Shown in pieces: positions 1-10,788 of a stretch of 64,000 bases of DNA (the first letter of the stretch is position 1; the number at the start of each line of letters is the position of its first letter). Below the pieces are notes generated by a model. That model saw only the letters and a list, made by a program, of their open reading frames with translations. It ran no database searches and had not been told where the DNA came from. This stretch comes from Glandiceps talaboti. Lineage: Eukaryota; Hemichordata; Enteropneusta; Spengelidae. The stretch covers positions 35,490,332-35,554,331 of the forward strand of contig NC_135549.1 of assembly GCF_964340395.1 (NCBI RefSeq). Direction: 5' to 3'. A program made the position numbers and the translations under genes.

Positions 1-105
1 GAACCCATGCGGGATGGCCCTCACTGGGAGACAAGTGTTTATATGCTTTAAAGAACTATCCAGTATAAATAAAGATTATTATTATTTATTATTATTGATG
101 AGGTC
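1..105 (+). mobile_element. 3' tail of a CR1/L2-like LINE
   Basis: The window opens inside a short sequence that ends with ATAAATAAAG followed by an ATT-rich microsatellite. This is how many CR1/L2-type non-LTR retrotransposons end at their 3' side. No coding sequence of the element remains in the window, so the clade is inferred only from the tail style. Confidence 0.45.
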
Positions 106-169
106 ACCTTCTTTTAGTAATATCTAAGCCAAATTTTATAGTAAGCTTATGAACTATCTGCACAATAAC

Positions 170-1120
170 ACCTCCAGAAATGTCGAATTTCAGCCCCCAT
201 ACTATACAACACTACGGTATGCAAACACATATAAGAACATATTCTAGTTATATGAAAGGATAAAAAAAATAGTGTCACTGGTTTTATAGCCTGACTGTAT
301 TTGGTTGTTGCTGTGGACATGGTCTTGTTGCTAGGCATATTTTCTTACATTTTTTTGGAATCATTATGCACTTACCTACGCAACCCAGATTTCCTCTTTG
401 CAATATACATCATCATTTGGCTGTTGCTATGGGTGTGGTCTTGTTACTAGGCATATTTGCATACATGTTGTCAATCTCTACCTACCCATCCCTGTTGTGA
501 TCTTGTAATATGCATAATCATTTCACTGTTGCTAAGGGCGTGGTCATTGTTGTTAGGGTTAGTTGTGTCAAAATGTTTTGAACAATAACTGCAGAATAAC
601 ACCTCCATTTTTTTTAAAACCAAAATTGAGAGAGATTTTTAGACCTAATTTGCAGCCATCGTGTTGTGAATACACAATCTACACATCCCCAGTAAATTTC
701 AGCCCGATCTGCTTGCTAGTTTTGGAATTATACTATAATCTTACTAAAAATTCTATAATTTATAGAATTTTTACAAAAAGTCACATGTTTACATCTAATG
801 TGCATATCACTGAAGGGATCACCATGTCATGAACAATTCTTAATCTAAACGTCCCACCAAATTACAGACTGATCTGCCTAGTAGTTTTTTAGTTTATCTT
901 TTTTGACCCCAAATCACATTTTTTGACCCATAACACACATCTATGATGTGATCATCTTCATTTAAACAATGTCCCAACTGAACTCCAAAAGTAGTGTCCC
1001 CAGTAAATACCAAGGCAATCGACTGGGCAGCTTTGAGTTTAAGTCATTCACACACATACAGACATATAGACACCACACCATGCATATAGCACTTGAACTT
1101 CATTAGTTCAGTTGTGCTAA
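170..1120 (-). mobile_element. Helitron-like family 2, copy 1 (degenerate)
   Basis: This copy carries two to three units of the roughly 115-bp internal repeat with the core GTTGCTATGGGYGTGGTC (near 305, 420 and 525), then the family's middle region. It ends at GTTCAGTTGTGCTAA (about 1106-1120). The family's usual outer left end is not recognisable here. No transposase or helicase is encoded, so the copy is non-autonomous. Confidence 0.6.
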
Positions 1121-1429
1121 CTAGAGACTGAAACCAACATCCCTACTAAAAATCAAAAGATTCATCCCAGTATTTATTTACTTTTAAGTTTCTTTAAGTT
1201 TGTCAATGACAGATAGGCAGACTGTCAGATACAGAGATGGACAAGACTCTTTATCATATTTGCAGCATGAATGAACCTGTTTTAATGACAGACAGCAGTG
1301 TCTATGATTTCATTCAGCTGTATTTCCAAGCAACCTCAAACAGACTCAATCTCGATACTATTGACATTGAGGTATGAAGTAGCCCATGGAAGATTTCATG
1401 GCATCAATGAAATATTTCATTTCTAAGCT

Positions 1430-1584
1430 GAGTAAAAGCATATTTTCACACCAAGAATCATGTTTTTCGACCCAAAACACACATCTCTGAGGCAATTATT
1501 TTTATGTTTTCAACATTCACACACTAATTAATGTCCCCACCAAATACCAAAGCAATCGCTTTGGTGGTTTTTGATTTTATGTCG

Positions 1585-1621
<37 letters not shown>

Positions 1622-1655
1622 CACTATGGCTAAAGCACTACTGAAAATCGTGGTT
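1430..1655 (-). mobile_element. Helitron-like family 2, terminal fragment
   Basis: This is a fragment of the microsatellite-bearing end of family 2. It holds the 'gacccaaaacacacat' segment, a CA microsatellite (about 1589-1618) and a diverged 'atggctaaagcactactgaa' terminal segment. The last terminal bases found in other copies are missing or mutated. Confidence 0.45.
1589..1618. repeat. (CA)n microsatellite
   Basis: Uninterrupted CA dinucleotide run of about 15 units inside the family 2 fragment. Confidence 0.9.
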
Positions 1656-2368
1656 TGGCTACAAGGGGTGCTGATCACAAGCTGTTTTAGGGCCAGTGAG
1701 AGAAAGAATAGTGTAGTGTTGTAGTAAAACGACAGCAAGTACAAAGTCACCACTCATTTCCTGTGTTGTTCCCACTGGATTACTCTATTTGTGACTACTA
1801 GGAATCAGAAAATTTTGTATTTCATATATGGGTATGTGCCTATAGAAGTTAACTATCTGATGTCATGTATGTTGGCTATTACCTTTGTCACAAATGCTAA
1901 AATTGCATACACCCATGAAGTATTTTAGAAACTTAACATTTATTAACATTGTTTTTTCTTGTGTATATGTTTCATGATGAAATGGCAATGACAATATGTA
2001 ATCAATTGACCACAGCATGTGACCTTTTTTTTGGGGGGGGGGGGGGGCAATTACTGGACAGCATGGAATAGTAATGTGTTATAACAAGCTATATGTGAAG
2101 CAAATCTAACAAACTATATATCCTGTAGATACATTTATCAAATAACACAATAGCCAATATAAAATAATCACAATGCAGTAGAAAAAAGAACTATACAACT
2201 GTATTCTAGACATTTGAGCCAGTGCAAGTCTTTCCTTGGACAATGCCAATAGCTCAAGTGTCTGAAGGATTTAGCAATTGTCATCGCTACATTGGACAAC
2301 CACAACATGCCAGTTTTAAAATATAACCCATTCTCTAACACCTGTTTCTTCTTGTGTATTATCATTTA
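1656..2368. other. unannotated interval
   Basis: I see no gene, splice-bounded open frame or recognised repeat here. The only notable item is a poly-G run of about 15 bases near 2033-2047. Confidence 0.5.
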
Positions 2369-2369
2369 T

Positions 2370-2506
2370 GAACTCAGTATTCAAATACTTCCTTCTCCTT
2401 TCTTTCTAATCCTTGTTGCCACTTTTCTGTAAGACAGAACTCAGTATTCAAATACTTCCTTCTCCTTTCTTTCTAATCCTTGTTGCCACTTTTCTGTAAG
2501 ACAAAA
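2370..2506 (+). repeat. ~69-bp tandem duplication
   Basis: A segment starting 'aactcagtattcaaatactt' and ending 'tttctgtaagaca' occurs twice in direct succession with almost no differences. This suggests a recent tandem duplication. Confidence 0.8.
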
Positions 2507-2544
2507 CAAATTCACATTTTGAGTCATCCTATAAAGTGTGAGAA

Positions 2545-2795
2545 TATAAGTAGTACCTATGTTAGTTTCAATTCATATAAATAGTACATATGTTAGTTTC
2601 AATTCATATAAGTAGTACCTATGTTAGTTTCAATTCATATAAGTAGTACCTATGTTAGTTTCAATTCATATAAGTAGTACCTATGTTAGTTTCAATTCAT
2701 ATAAGTAGTACCTATGTTAGTTTCAATTCATATAAGTAGTACCTATGTTAGTTTCAATTCATATAAGTAGTACCTATGTTAGTTTTAATTCATAT
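2545..2795 (+). repeat. 31-bp minisatellite, ~8 units
   Basis: A unit of 31 bp with the core AAGTAGTACCTATGTTAG is repeated about eight times head to tail. The first units are slightly diverged (one has 'aaatagtacatatg'), and the inner ones are nearly identical. It has no coding potential. Confidence 0.9.
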
Positions 2796-3084
2796 ATGCT
2801 GCTAAAATGAAAGTGTCCTTACATCAAGGCCCACACTGAAACAAGTTTTCACCGAGGAAGCAATGTGCGTATGAAGGAATTGTACATCAGATCTCATCAT
2901 GCCTTTGAGAATTTCATATCTTACAATTCTTCATCTTGACATTCCAGAAGGCTTCCACACTGAAAATTATTCAGCTTGGTAGTTTAGCATTTAGGTAATT
3001 ACTGTTCAAAATTCACTTTTTCACAATTTCCATACCGTGTACTGATCCCTACATATTTACAACTGGACACATACATTTGCCATC

Positions 3085-5300
3085 ATAAACTATCCTTACC
3101 ATTTTACCATTGACTGACAGTGTTTATAATCTTTACCATTTTACAGCAGTGACCCTTAAACAATCCTAACCACTGTATAGTAGTGACCCCTTAAACAATC
3201 CTTATCATTTTATGAGTGACCACTTACACAATCCTTACCATTTTATGATAGTGACCCCTTAAATAATCCTTACCATATTATGATAGTGACCACTTAACAA
3301 TCCTTACCATTTTACAGCAGTGACCCTTAAACAATCCTTACCATTTTATGATAGTGACCACTTAAACAATCCTTACCATTTTACAGCAGTGACCCTTTAA
3401 CAATCCTTACTATTTTATGATAGTGACCCCTTAACAATCCTTACCATTTTATGATAGTGACCCTTAAACAATCCTTACCATTGTATAGTAGTGACCACTT
3501 AAACAATCCTTACCATTTTTGATAGTGACCCTTTAACAATCCTTACCATTTTATGACAGTGACCCCTTAACAATCCTTACCATTTTATGATAGTGACCCC
3601 TTAACAATCCTTACCATTTTATGATAGTGACTACTTAAACAATCCTTACTATTTTATGATAGTGACCCCTGAACAATCCTTACCATTTTATGATAGTGAC
3701 CCCTTAACAATCCTTACCATTTTATGATAGTGACCCCTTAACAATCCTTACCATTTTATGATAGTGACCACTTAAACAATCCTTACCATATTATGATAGT
3801 GACCCTTTAACAATCCTTACAATTTTATGATAGTGACCCCTTAACAATCCTTACCATATTATGATAGTGACCCCTTAAACAATCCTTACCATTTTATGAT
3901 AGTGACCACTTAAACAATCCTTACCATTTTATGATAGTGACCACTTAAACAATCCTTACCATTTTATGATAGTGACCACTTAAACAATCCTTACCATATT
4001 ATGATAGTGACCCCTTAAACAATCCTTACCATTTTATGATAGTGACCACTTAAACAATCCTTATCATATTATGATAGTGACCATTTAAACAATCCTTACC
4101 ATATTATGATAGTGACCACTTAAACAATCCTTACCATTTTATAGTAGTGACCACTTAAACAATCCTTACCATTTTATGATAGTGACCCTTTAACAATCCT
4201 TACCATTTTATGATAGTGACCACTTAACAATCCTTACCATATATGATAGTGACCACTTAACAATCCTTACCATTTTATGATAGTGACCCTTTAACAATCC
4301 TTACCATTTTATGATAGTGACCCCTTAAACAATCCTTACCATTTTATGACAGTGACCACTTAAACAATCCTTACCATTTTATGATAGTGACCCTTTAACA
4401 ATCCTTACCATTTTATGATAGTGACCCCTTAAACAATCCTTACCATTGTATAGTAGTGACCACTTAAACAATCCTTACCATTGTATGATAGTGACCCTTT
4501 AACAATCCTTACCATTTTATGATAGTGACCACTTAAACAATCCTTACCATTTTATGATAGTGACCCCTTAACAATCCTTACCATTTCATGATAGTGACCC
4601 TTTAACAATCCTTACCATTTTATGATAGTGACCACTTAAACAATCCTTACCATTTTACGGCAGTGACCCTTAAACAATCCTTACCATATTATGATAGTGA
4701 CCCCTTTAACAATCCTTACCATTGTATAGTAGTGACCACTTAAACAATCCTTACCATTTTATGATAGTGACCCTTTAACAATCCTTACCATTGTATAGTA
4801 GTGACCACTTAAACAATCCTTACTATTTTATGATAGTGACCCCTTAACAATCCTTACCATTTTATGGCAGTGACCACTTAAACAATCCTTACTATTTTAT
4901 GATAGTGACCACTTAAACAATCGTTACCATTTTATGATAGTGACCCCTTAAACAATCCTTACCATTTTATGACAGTGACCACTTAAACAATCCTTACCAT
5001 TTTATGATAGTGACCCCTTTAACAATCCTTACCATTTTATGACAGTGACCACTTAAACAATCGTTACCATTTTATGATAGTGACCCCTTAACAATCCTTA
5101 CCATTTTATGATAGTGACCACTTAAACAATCCTTACCATTTTATGATAGTGACCCCTTAAACAATCCTAACCGTTGTATAGTAGTGACCCCTGAACAATC
5201 CTTACCATTTTATGAGTGACCACTTACACAATCCTTACTATTTTATGATAGTGACCACTTAAACAATCCTTACCATTTTACAGCAGTGACCCCTTGACTG
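3085..5300 (+). repeat. 33-35-bp satellite array, roughly 60 units
   Basis: The unit consensus is CAATCCTTACCATTTTATGA followed by TAGTGACCMCTTAAA. Units vary by one or two bases in the A-run and by small substitutions (for example 'ttgtatagtag' or 'ttttacagcag' variants). The array is about 2.2 kb. At both edges is the same short sequence, TTGACTGACAGTGTTTATA (about 3107 and 5293), so the array expanded between two copies of one sequence. No long open frames. Confidence 0.93.
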
Positions 5301-5885
5301 ACAGTGTTTATAAAAAGCCTTATCAGGATCTGTGAAGAACTTCTGACAAAGCTTACAATAAAATCCAGGTTTAGTGAAGGATTTACCTGAAATAGGAATG
5401 AAAGAGGTGAAAGTTAACAGTTTTCTCTGGTAGTCAGTCCACTTGTGCTACAACTTTCTGAATTGGTAGCCCAAGGATGGTCAACATATTTTTAAGCTTA
5501 AAATAAAGGACCCCATTGATATGCGTTATAACATACTTTCATGTGTTACACTTTGTTTATTTCTGTCTTGTGTAATTTACTTCGATGATCACCTTACTGT
5601 TTGATATGATGGAATATATATGCTTTATTTTGTGTCTGTTTGTGGCAATCAGGAATGAGACAGGTTGCATGCCAAGACAAGATTTATGATATTAAGTAAG
5701 ACTGGTGTCAGCAAGTGACACTAGAGTGTCTGGTTTATGATGTGGAAGCAGGCCCTATCTATATTACTTATTTGTTGGAAAGTAAATGAACTTATTGAAG
5801 GCTGTAAAACTATCAAGTGCATGTGTTATCATGCTGAAGCTATTTCTTCTGCACTATGTATTTCAAATATATTTCATATGGTCGT
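5300..5885. other. unannotated interval
   Basis: There is no recognisable gene or repeat. A 74-codon open frame at 5737-5961 (+) has no features that separate it from chance and runs into the neighbouring element. Confidence 0.5.
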
Positions 5886-5889
5886 GTAT

Positions 5890-6712
5890 TTCATAAAGAT
5901 AACAACAGGGATTAATAGACAATTGAATAAACATTCAAAAAATGTATGTAAATTTACCTAGCAACATGACCACGCCCATAGCAACAGCCAAATGATTGTG
6001 TATATTGTAAAGATAATATCAGGAATTCATACACAGGAGAAAAACATTCAAAAATGTATGCAAATATATCTAGCAACATGACCATGCCCATAGCAACAGC
6101 CAAATGATCGTGTATGTCGCAAAGATAGCAACAAGGTTGGATAGGCAACTGGATTCAGGAAATGAACACCTATTGTTAGCATGGACTAGCATATAGATAA
6201 ACATTTTTTAAAAATGCAGTTGTGCTACAATGCCATTGGCGGTATTTTTAAAAATTTCTTCATCTATACACCCACAGATGCATCCCTGTTAAATTTCAGC
6301 CCAATCTGCTGAGTAGTTTTGGAATTATAGGTTCTTAATTTGCATATTACACAGGGAATCATCATGTCATGAACAAATCTTAATTTACTCACATCTAAGA
6401 ACATTCCAATCAAATTTCATGCCAATCTGCCCAGTACTTCTGGAGTTTAAGTTTTTTGTTTATCAAAAATCACATTTTTGACCCAAAACCCACATTTCTG
6501 ATGTAATCATTTTTATTTGAACAATTTCCCAACTAAACACCAGAAGTAACATGACCACCAAATATCAAAGCAATCGGTCCAGCAGTTTTTGACTTTAAGT
6601 TGTTTACACACACACACACACACACACACACAGATGGACAGACAGACAGACAGATAGACAGACACTTTGCCATGCCTATAGCACTACTGAACCTTCAGTT
6701 CAGTTGTCCTAA
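5890..6712 (-). mobile_element. Helitron-like family 2, copy 2, with internal inversion
   Basis: The right part (about 6253-6712) lies in the same orientation as other copies. It includes a CA microsatellite (6604-6632), a CAGA run and a diverged terminal CAGTTGTCCTAA. The left part (about 5890-6252) is inverted relative to it: the internal repeat reads as GACCACGCCCATAGCAACAG, and the outer hairpin GCCATTGGC faces the middle. In intact copies that hairpin is at the outer end. Confidence 0.65.
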
Positions 6713-6945
6713 AAACCAACTGTGTCCTTCCTGGGGAAGAAGGTGGGCCATGCTGAGTATCAAGGTAAGTATACTTACATGTAGTCTAACAAAAATGTAT
6801 TTCCCTTTGTAAACTATAGTTTTGTCATGTACTTACCTGGATATTCAATACTTATAGGCATCTATTAAAGCACAACACAAAAAGAAAGGCAGCAGTAAGG
6901 CATGCACCAACAAGATTGATTGAAATTTGAAGGTACATTGGCCTC

Positions 6946-7001
6946 TCAATAGGCTACAACACTTTGTGGACTTGAGCCTGTGAGGATACCAACGGTTCTA
7001 G
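6946..7001 (-). CDS. possible last coding exon of the zinc-finger gene
   Basis: A good acceptor (ATATATTTCAG) lies on the minus strand just above 7001. The upstream exon (10677-10059) ends in phase 1. Joined to it, the frame here reads ARTVGILTGSSPQSVVAY and then stops at about 6948-6946. In phase 0 the same exon also stops after 15 codons. The segment touches the 3' end of a LINE remnant (7012 onward). A strong GTAAGT donor further down (near 6831) would fall in 3' untranslated sequence. The assignment rests only on splice sites and matching phase, so it is tentative. Confidence 0.25.
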
Positions 7002-7011
7002 CTGAAATATA

Positions 7012-8470
7012 TGTATTATTTATTTATTAAACTTTATTTTAAAGTTGGCCTTGGCCAATCTTCCCTGGGGCCCTCTAAATATAAATAGTACAAAGACAAA
7101 AGAGACAAATACAAACTGTACAATAAGGACATACAATAAACGGCAAAAGTGTCTAACATTTTGTCATAAAATATTGGTGACAGCCTTGTGTGAAGGAAGA
7201 CAACAATGTTCTGTTTCACACTTCAAGTGGTAATGTATTCCAAGTATTTGCACCAGAAAACATAAAACTTTGCTTACAAAATTCAAATCTAGGTCGAGGT
7301 ACTAACAAGGCATTGTTTTTGCTCGACTGGTTCTATAATTATGACAGTTGTGAACATATTTTAAAATATGAGTTAAAATACTCAGGACAGAGGCTGTTTT
7401 AGACACTTAAAGGTAAAAACAGACTTATTAAAAGCTACTCTCTGGGAGATTGGTAATGTATCTATAGATTTAAATAAATTAGCTGTGGGTGAGTCTCTGT
7501 CAGTGTCAACAATGCACCTTAAGGCTCTTTTCTGTAGTCTGTGTAATTTTCCACAAAGGCTTTCATTCCACCCAAACCAGATAGTGTTACTATAGTCTAG
7601 ATGAGGAACTATATAACTTTTGTAGAAAAGAACCCTGATAGAGACTGTAGATACTTTTTTTAAGAGGCGAATGAGTGAGCTGATCTTTGAGTGTAATTTT
7701 AAAACATGTTCATTCCATGACAGATTTTCGTCAATGTAAACACCAAGTAATTTGTCACATTTAGTGTGTTCAATTATTTGATTTTCAAACTACAAATCAA
7801 ACTTTTGTTTGACTAAATGGTGGCCTTTTTGGTGGGTATTAATTAGCATAGTTTTGGTATTTTCAATATTTAAGTACATGCGATTGTCCCTACATCACTT
7901 CAGTGCATTAGTGATGTCATGATTAAGTTCATCCTGAATTGAAGTAAGTGATGTTCCACTGGAAAACATAGTGGAGTCATCTGCGTACATTTCTAATTCG
8001 CACGTATCAAGGTACAGGGGAAGATCATTTAAGTATGCAATAAAGAGTAGTGGACCCAGGATCTAGGATGGAGCCCTGTGGGACACCACTCACAATGTTT
8101 AACTTATTAGATGAAAATCCATTAAAGTAAACATATTGTGATCTTTCATAAAGTTATGATTTAAACCAACGCATAGAATTTCCCAAGCAACCATAGGCAT
8201 TCAATTTGGCAAGTAAGACGTCATGATTAACAACGTCAAATGCCTTTTTCAGATCAATTAGTACAACCCCAACCATTTTACTAGTATTAACAGAACTAGT
8301 CCAGCTCTCAACAATTCTAGGCAGGGCTGTTTGGCAGGAATGATATTTTCTAAACCCAGATTTATTTGGCACCAGAAGGTTATTGTGATTTAAATAAGAG
8401 TAGAAGGCATCATGTACATGTCTCTCTAATATCTTAGACAATATTGGAAATACTGAAATTGGTCAGCATC
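7012..8470 (-). pseudogene. degenerate LINE (jockey/CR1-type) reverse transcriptase and 3' end
   Basis: This is the remnant of a non-LTR retrotransposon on the minus strand. The clearest part (8441-8154) has reverse-transcriptase motifs: ISKILERH-type start, SGFRKYHSCQTAL, then VLIDLKKAFDVVNHDVLL (the catalytic Asp region). Below 8154 a diverged GVPQGSIL-like motif and thumb/C-terminal sequence can be followed in shifting frames down to about 7200. The 3' end at about 7012-7080 resembles the GGCCCCAGGGAAGA...AATAAATAAATAAT tails of jockey-like elements. Stops and frameshifts make it inactive, and the 5' end is missing. Confidence 0.8.
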
Positions 8471-8622
8471 TAGGGTCAATCCAAGAGGTAAAAGGAAGTA
8501 AAGGTATAATGGGATCTCAAACGGACTGCCTCCATAATGTCCTGCAAGGAGAACCCTGAATAATGGGCTCATGAAGTGGTCACTGCCCTAACATATGGGC
8601 TTTTACCCCAGCCCCCTTTTTG

Positions 8623-9596
8623 AAAAATATCGCCAATGGCATTGTAGCACAACTGTTCAGTTTTTTAAAATGTTTATCCATATGCTAGTCCATGCTAACA
8701 ATAGGTGTTCATTTGCTGAATGACTATCCAGTTGCATATCCAACCATGTTGATATCTTTGTAATATACGTGATCATTTGGCTGTTGATATGAGCGTGGTC
8801 TTGTTGCTAGGCAAATTTACATACATTTTTTGAATGTGTATTCAATTGTCTATTAATCCCTGTTATCTCCACAATATATGAGATCATTTGGCTGTTGCTA
8901 TGGGAATGGTCTTGTTGCTAGGCAAATTTATTCAATTCAGAATCCCTTTTTTGTGAAATACACCACCGTTTGGGCTGTTGCTATGGGCGTGGCCATGGTT
9001 GCTAGGGTATTTGCATACATTGTTTGAATGTTTACTCACTTGCCTATCAGATGATGTTGTTATTTGACTGCTATTTGGTTGTTGTTAAGGACATGGTCAT
9101 GGTTGCTAGGGCCAATTTTGTCACAATGTTTTGAAGAAAATCTGCAGAATAACATCTCACCAAGTTTCAGTCTCATTGACCATGTACTTTTTGAGATATA
9201 AATGTTTTACTAAAATTCACGTTTTCACCTAATTTGCATATTACTGATGAGATCATTGTATGCTTAATAGTTCTTCATCTATACACCCACAGATACATCC
9301 CTCTTCTTAAATTTCAGTCCAATCTGCTGAGTAGTTTTGGAATTATAGGTTTTTGACCAAAAAGACACATTTTTAGTGCTAATTTGCATATTACCAAGGG
9401 AATCATCATGTCATGAACAAATCTTAATTAACTCACATCAATGTCCCCATCATATTCATGCCAATCAGCCCAGTACTTTTGGAATTTACGTTTTTTGACC
9501 AAAAATCACATTTTTTGACCCAAAACCCTCATTTCCCAAGTAACATGACTACCAAATATCAAAGCAATTGGTCCAGCAGTTTTTGATTTTAAGTTG

Positions 9597-9650
<54 letters not shown>

Positions 9651-9733
9651 GAGAGACATCCACACACACAGACAGACAGACAGACACTTTGCCATGCTTA
9701 TAGCACTAATGAGCCTTCAGTTCAGTTGTGCTA
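8623..9733 (-). mobile_element. Helitron-like family 2, copy 3 (near complete)
   Basis: The copy is complete from end to end. The left edge is AAAATATCGCCAATGGC then TTGTAGCACAACTG. It has several ~115-bp internal units with GTTGCTATGGGCGTGG cores (about 8780-9100), then a conserved middle region. The CA microsatellite (about 9601-9646) and CAGA run come next, then the end CAGTTCAGTTGTGCTAA at about 9733. Read on the minus strand, the element begins TTAGCACAACTGAAC. The other end carries the inverse arm CAGTTGTGCTA followed by the small hairpin GCCATTGGC. It encodes no protein. Confidence 0.75.
9599..9648. repeat. (CA)n microsatellite
   Basis: CA run of more than 20 units inside family 2 copy 3, followed by CACA/CAGA variants to about 9690. 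Confidence 0.9.
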
Positions 9734-10058
9734 AAAAGGAAAGATCTCACCGGAAACTAATAAGGCGATGCATAGAGACGTCAAATTGGTGAAAAACCAT
9801 AGGCGGGAAAATACCTGATGTTGACCAAGCCAGTAGGGAATAATATAGGAACAGATACTTGAGTGTCTGTGTCTTATTTTTGGTTCTTGAACTATTGCAC
9901 AAACGATATATGGCCGAATATGGCCACCATTCAGTAAGCAATGATATAAGCACCACACATGTGTTGACATGGATGTCCCATCACCTTAGTATAAGATTTG
10001 AATTAACTTTAATAATTGCTATGACACTGTATGGAGGATGAGAAAAAATAGAACATAC

Positions 10059-10677
10059 CCACTATGTCTCCTACATAACCATGGCTATTGTCACTATCTT
10101 CCCAGATAATAGAATGGTTACCCCGTTTAAGCTGATTAATGGTTTTCTGTTTAAGCTGATCATCTTTCTTTATATCATGTTTTCTCTCAGCTCTTTTGTA
10201 GCCTAGGTTTTCCTTTTTGTCGTGTTTTCTTTCTTCTCTTTTGATGTCATTTTGAAATGTCTGTTCATGTATGCTCATACTCAGTTTGTCCTCTCCTTTA
10301 TTAACTTCATCTACATGTATCTCATCTATTAATAACGAACTTTCATCATAATCCAACTCGCCAATGAAATCATCATATTCTTCATCGCTGACCTTTTCAT
10401 ACACATTGGTTACCTTCCAATCTGGGGCTATTTGTTTGGCTTTGTCAGTTTCTTTTGGACCTTTCTCTTGTTTCTTACTCTCCCAATGGAAAATACCTTG
10501 CATTCTGGAATGCTTATCACATCTTTCCTCTCTTCTCTTGTGTTTAACAAGTTCCACCTTGCGTTCAGGTTTGGTTGAGCCTGCTGGTTTAGATTTGAAG
10601 AGATACTCCAGAGAACTGGCAATGGTCTGCATACAAACTCTCTTGGTAGCATGCGATGATGACAAGTAATGTGTTTC
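10059..10677 (-). CDS. exon of U1/matrin-type zinc-finger gene (second finger, His half)
   Basis: The open frame of 206 codons is bounded by an acceptor (AAACAG, exon from 10677) and a GTATGT donor (exon to 10059, phase 1). An in-frame TAG lies just upstream of the acceptor, so this is an exon and not a start. The first residues ETHYLSSSHATKRV contain H-x5-H, the second half of a U1/matrin-type zinc finger. The Cys half must lie on a preceding exon. The rest is acidic and Lys-rich and includes DEEYDDFIGELDYDESS and two related HDKKENLGYKRAERKHD-like blocks, consistent with a disordered nuclear protein tail. It is placed with the exons at 47-58 kb because strand and phase agree and the finger is split at the same point. 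Confidence 0.6.
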
Positions 10678-10788
10678 CTGTTTCTATCAAGTATAAATTG
10701 AAGACAATAAATATTAATTTTATTAGCATAATGATTGTGCAAATCTATGTTCTAGACATCAATATAATTCTGCTTTAGATAATAATAT

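Noticed and set aside
3085-5300. CRISPR-like array (regular ~34-bp periodicity)
   Set aside because: There are no unique spacers between repeats; the whole unit is repeated. This is a eukaryotic satellite.
6720-6835. Further exon using the GTAAGT donor near 6831
   Set aside because: Frames through 6946-7001 stop before it in the two phases tested, so it would at most lie in untranslated sequence.
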